A stretch of DNA of 16,322 nt, taken from DATMNI01 sp035570275. Its GTDB lineage: Bacteria; Acidobacteriota; Terriglobia; Bryobacterales; Bryobacteraceae. This document shows, piece after piece, positions 13,712-16,322 of the stretch (within the stretch, counting starts at the first letter, position 1; each line of letters starts with the position of its first letter). The notes under the pieces are model-generated. The model ran no database searches and was not told the origin of the DNA. It saw only the letters and a list, made by a program, of their open reading frames with translations. The position numbers were made by a program, and so were the translations under genes. The stretch is taken from assembly GCA_035570275.1 (NCBI GenBank), contig DATMNI010000094.1, forward strand, positions 1 through 16,322, read 5' to 3'.

Positions 13712-13894
13712 CTACTTTCCTTTTAGTCCGAGTTGCCTGAGGATCGCACTTAGCGTGCCGCTTGCGACCTCCTTCGATGGGTGGCGCGGCATCATTGCCG
13801 AGCGCGCGCCGAGACGCACCATGGTGTGCTTCTTGCCTTCTTCGAATGTACAGCCCTGCGCCTTCAAGAACCGCCTCAGTTCGCCAATCGACAC
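13712..13894 (-). CDS. hicA: HicA-type mRNA interferase toxin
   Basis: Small dsRBD-fold RNase that cuts mRNA unless bound by HicB. About 60 residues from GTG 13894 (a second GTG is at 13897): VSIGELRRFLKAQGCTFEEG, KKHTMVRLGA, and MPRHPSKEVASGTLSAILRQ. The His in GKKHTMV is in the place of the catalytic histidine and the PRHP...E...GTLSAIL block is diagnostic. I prefer the GTG to the ATG at 13924 because HicA proteins start just before the (S/I)xELxxxL helix. On the minus strand TACAAT lies a few bases before the GTG, which would make the message nearly leaderless. Intact pair with hicB. Confidence 0.9.
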   Translation of the reverse strand: MSIGELRRFLKAQGCTFEEGKKHTMVRLGARSAMMPRHPSKEVASGTLSAILRQLGLKGK

Positions 13895-13924
13895 CACCCA
13901 TATTGTACCCACAAACGAGTACAA

Positions 13925-14186
13925 ATCGTCGGACGCCCATCCCGGTCCTTACCCTTGTCGGGGTATTCGACCGGGGCCGCGGAACCACCGCTACAGAAAC
14001 ACGGCGGGGGCTAGCGCTGCCGTTCAACGTGCCCTGCCGGCGTCGCCCTGCTCCTTCTCTCAGGTTACCCTTTTCGAGACTGGGCTGCCTCCGCCAAGCC
14101 GCGCACTCATTCGGCATCGGTTCCCCCAGCCCCCGGCCCGCTAGGCCAAACCTTCTCACAACTGTAACCGGATCGCAGCAGTCCGG
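13925..14186. other. Intergenic stretch between hicA and the glycosyltransferase
   Basis: Divergent upstream region of hicAB (-) and the 14187 gene (+). Several short frames are open, but none has a recognisable protein or a good start. The base composition is C-rich, with a short GCCCCCGGCCCGC run near 14130 like the heptamer repeats. No clear promoter pair for the plus-strand gene was found. Confidence 0.4.
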
Positions 14187-15404
14187 ATGTTATCAAGGAA
14201 TGTGAAGCGCCAGCTCGACCTGATTTATATCGATGCCGGGGGCGGCCATCGCGCCGCGGCCACCGCCCTTTCGGAAGTCGTCCGGCTACAGCAACGTCCT
14301 TGGGACCTGCGCCCGCTGTGCATCCAGGAATTGCTGGATTCCATCGACTTTATCCGCAAGTCGACGGGCATCCAGTTTCAGGAAGTGTACAACATCATGC
14401 TGCGCCACGGCTGGACCCTCGGCACGGCGCAACTGATCCCGGTTATGCACCTGGTCATCCGCATGTTTCACCGCGCTCAGGTGGAGGTGCTGGCACAGCA
14501 TTGGGCCAGGAACGCGCCGGACCTGGTGGTCTCTCTCATTCCGCACTACAACCGGGCCATTCGCGAAGCGCTCACCAGGGCCTGCCCGGGCACGCAACTA
14601 GTAACGATTCTGACCGACATCGCCGACTATCCGCCGCACTTCTGGATTGAGCGGCAGGACCAATGGGTGATCTGTGGCTCGCGGCACGCAGCCCGGCAGG
14701 CGCGCCTGTTGGGCCTGCCGGAAGAACGGATCCTGGAGGCGTCCGGAATGATCCTGCATCCGAAGTTTTACCGGGCGCCCGAACTCGACCGCGAGGCCGA
14801 ACGCGTCCGTCTGGGCCTGCGGCCGGACCTTCCCACCGGACTGGTGATGTTCGGCGGCGAAGGGTCCACGGAAATGGTGAAGATCGCGCGTTCGCTTAAC
14901 GCTTCGCAGCTCGGCATCCAGCTCATCTTTTTGTGCGGCAAGCACCAGGAGGCGGCGAGGGAACTGCGCGCGATGGCTCCACACATCCCGATATGGATCG
15001 AGGGCTTTACCCGGGAAGTGCCGTACCATATGGCTCTGGCCGACTTCTTCATCGGAAAACCGGGACCGGGGAGCATCAGCGAAGCGCTGGCGATGCGGCT
15101 CCCGGTGATTGTGGAACGCAACGCCTGGACGCTGGCGCATGAGCGCTTCAACGCCGATTGGGTTGAGGCCGAGGGGCTGGGGATCGTCGTAAGCGACTTT
15201 TCAAAGATCGGCGAGGCCGTGCGCGAACTGCTGTCGCCGGGGAGATATCGGGCGCTGCGGGCCCAGGTGGCGGCTACCAGGAATTGGGCGGTATACGAGA
15301 TTCCGGATATGCTGGAAAAGATCTTGGCGATGCGCCACGAAAAAGACTTTTCCATGGCGCACACCGCCCCGGTCCAGCATGACAAGCCGCGGCCCTTCGT
15401 GTAG
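14187..15404 (+). CDS. MGDG-synthase-like (GT28) glycosyltransferase
   Basis: GT-B glycosyltransferase related to monogalactosyldiacylglycerol synthase and bacterial diacylglycerol glucosyltransferases, expected to add a sugar to a membrane lipid at the cytoplasmic side. The 405-residue protein opens with LDLIYIDAGGGHRAAATALS, the MGDG_synth acceptor-domain signature. It continues with PDLVVSLIPHYNRAIREAL and TILTDIADYPPHFWIERQDQ. The C-terminal donor domain has VMFGGEGSTEMVK (near 220-232), IWIEGFTREVPYHMALADFF and the GKPGPGSISEALAMRLPVIVE nucleotide-sugar site (290-310). ATG 14187 is the longest start; an in-frame GTG at 14202 lies behind AAGGA but very closely. No transmembrane segment. 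It stands alone, and its true lipid acceptor is unknown. Confidence 0.9.
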   Translation: MLSRNVKRQLDLIYIDAGGGHRAAATALSEVVRLQQRPWDLRPLCIQELLDSIDFIRKSTGIQFQEVYNIMLRHGWTLGTAQLIPVMHLVIRMFHRAQVEVLAQHWARNAPDLVVSLIPHYNRAIREALTRACPGTQLVTILTDIADYPPHFWIERQDQWVICGSRHAARQARLLGLPEERILEASGMILHPKFYRAPELDREAERVRLGLRPDLPTGLVMFGGEGSTEMVKIARSLNASQLGIQLIFLCGKHQEAARELRAMAPHIPIWIEGFTREVPYHMALADFFIGKPGPGSISEALAMRLPVIVERNAWTLAHERFNADWVEAEGLGIVVSDFSKIGEAVRELLSPGRYRALRAQVAATRNWAVYEIPDMLEKILAMRHEKDFSMAHTAPVQHDKPRPFV

Positions 15405-15499
15405 TTGTAGCGATGATGCGGAACGCCCCGAGAACATTACTTTCAAACTGGCGGTCAAAGATCAGGTACCGCGCACTTCGTGCCACACATTGTGCTCGC

Positions 15500-15994
15500 G
15501 CCGCCGCGCTTCTGGGCGGCTGGCAGACCAACTGGATCATGAGCCGCACCAGCGGAACTCCGTTCACCGTGGCCACGTCCGGCACCTCGCTGAATTCGCC
15601 CGGCAATACGCAAACGGCCGACCAGGTTCTGCCCACGGTGGAGATCCTGGGAGGCCACGGAGTCGGCCAGCCTTACTTCAACCCGCTGGCCTTCGCCCCG
15701 GTCACGGACGTACGCTTCGGCAACAGCGGCCGCGACATCCTGCGTGGCCCCGGCTTCTTTAATCTTGACGGTAGTGTCTTCCGCACCTTTGGGCTCACCG
15801 AACGCTTCAAGCCGCCATTCCGCGCCGAGGCATTCGGGCTGACCAACACACCGCAGTTCGGCAACCCCGGGGCGACGGTGTCGTCGGCGACCAGGAATGC
15901 GGACGGCAGCATCAAGGCGTTTAACGGCTACACCGAAATCACCAGCGCCACCGGCGAGCGGCAATTGCGATTTGCGCTGAAGCTCACGTTCTGA
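15500..15994 (+). pseudogene. C-terminal fragment of Oar-like TonB-dependent receptor
   Basis: About 160 codons correspond to the last strands of an outer-membrane TonB-dependent receptor of the large carboxypeptidase-regulatory-like type common in Acidobacteriota: LLGGWQTNWIMSRTSGTPFT, the QPYFNPLAFAPV stretch, FGNSGRDILRGPGFFNLDGS, FRAEAFGLTNTPQFGNPGA and the end GERQLRFALKLTF, a proper outer-membrane C-terminal strand with final Phe. Such receptors are about 1000 residues. Here the signal peptide, regulatory-like domain, plug and most of the barrel are absent. The frame begins at ATG 15413, but the first ~30 residues do not look like receptor sequence. No full-length copy lies in the window. 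Most likely a relic of deletion or recombination, though expression of the fragment cannot be excluded. Confidence 0.85.
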
Positions 15995-16018
15995 GCTGCG
16001 GGTGCTTAAAGCGGCGAT

Positions 16019-16162
16019 GTGGGGCAGGTTGGTTAACCTGCGGCGGATTGGCAATCCGCCTGTCACCCCGTGCGGGCAAGGGCGCCAAGAAAGCTGGTAC
16101 GCTCGCTGCCGCATCGCGCAGGCGGATTAACAATCCGCTCCAGATTAACAATCTGTCCCACA
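16019..16162 (+). repeat. Palindromic intergenic repeat element, copy 2
   Basis: Plus-strand copy of the element at 8754-8864, with extra right-hand modules. In order: GTGGGGCAGGTTGGTTAACC, GGCGGATTGGCAATCCGCC, CGGGCAA, GCTCGCTGCCGCATCGC, GCGGATTAACAATCCGC, CAGATTAACAATCTG, then TGTCCCAC. Each xGATTxxCAATCx block is a small palindrome, and the ends GTGGG/CCCAC are inverted. Confidence 0.88.
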
Positions 16163-16322
16163 ACGGTTAAGCGCCCCCTGACCCCCCAGAGACTTCGCAC
16201 GGCAATTATATTTCCCATTGAATCAGTGAGGTAGGGGGAGATTCGCATCCGGGGAGATTCGCAAATGCCCAAATTAGCGCTTTTTGACGTAAACTTGCAC
16301 TTAAGTGAAGGCAAGTAGCGGA
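16163..16322. repeat. Right edge: direct repeat and nested palindrome, no gene
   Basis: GGGGAGATTCGCA is repeated at 16235-16247 and 16251-16263. Further on, ACTTGC (16293-16298) and GCAAGT (16311-16316) flank the palindrome CACTTAAGTG (16298-16307). The sequence is more A/T-rich than the rest of the window. No coding region recognised before the window ends. Confidence 0.6.

Noticed and set aside
13925..14186. Possible small genes in the hicA to glycosyltransferase gap
   Set aside because: Several frames are open by GC bias, but none has a ribosome site, family motif or consistent codon use.

Overview
The window is high-GC bacterial chromosome, most likely from Acidobacteriota (Solibacter/Bryobacter-like). 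This is an inference from three things. One is a TonB-dependent receptor tail of the Oar-like type expanded in that phylum. The second is an MGDG-synthase-type glycosyltransferase and a duplicated-permease ABC transporter. The third is many short palindromic and heptanucleotide repeats between genes. There are no rRNAs, tRNAs or CRISPR arrays, and no intact mobile element was recognised.

Layout. Positions 1-4283 (+) hold a small conserved hypothetical protein, then a translationally coupled ABC transporter. Its ATPase carries an N-terminal MgtE_N-like helical domain and a C-terminal AAA-associated domain; its permease is a tandem-fused double permease. No substrate-binding protein is present. 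A block of heptamer repeats with a 20-bp perfect inverted repeat (4287-4396) separates this from rsmE (16S rRNA U1498 methyltransferase). Positions 5161-6563 are an accessory scar: a decayed group II intron reverse-transcriptase fragment joined to a ~125-bp copy of the interior of recQ, then a VapC-type PIN toxin and its upstream partner on the minus strand. Positions 6564-8435 are recQ (-), followed by a truncated YafQ-like toxin remnant and one copy of a palindromic repeat element. A GT4 glycosyltransferase and glyA form a tight minus-strand operon (8875-11293), divergent from proS (11427-13142, +). Behind proS lies a degenerate second copy of its own 3' end, then a hicAB toxin-antitoxin pair (-). 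Positions 14187-15994 hold an MGDG-synthase-like glycosyltransferase and an orphan C-terminal fragment of a TonB-dependent receptor. A second, inverted copy of the palindromic element follows (16019-16162).

How it fits together. The housekeeping genes (rsmE, recQ, glyA, proS) are intact and ordinary. The interest lies in the seams. Three toxin-antitoxin loci of different families (VapC, YafQ remnant, HicAB) occur within about 8.3 kb. Two of them sit beside partial duplications of the neighbouring housekeeping gene (recQ, proS), which suggests repeated insertion or illegitimate recombination at gene 3' ends. The clearest candidates for something under-described are the MgtE_N/ABC/AAA-assoc ATPase fusion, the unusual partner of the PIN toxin, and the two repeat families.
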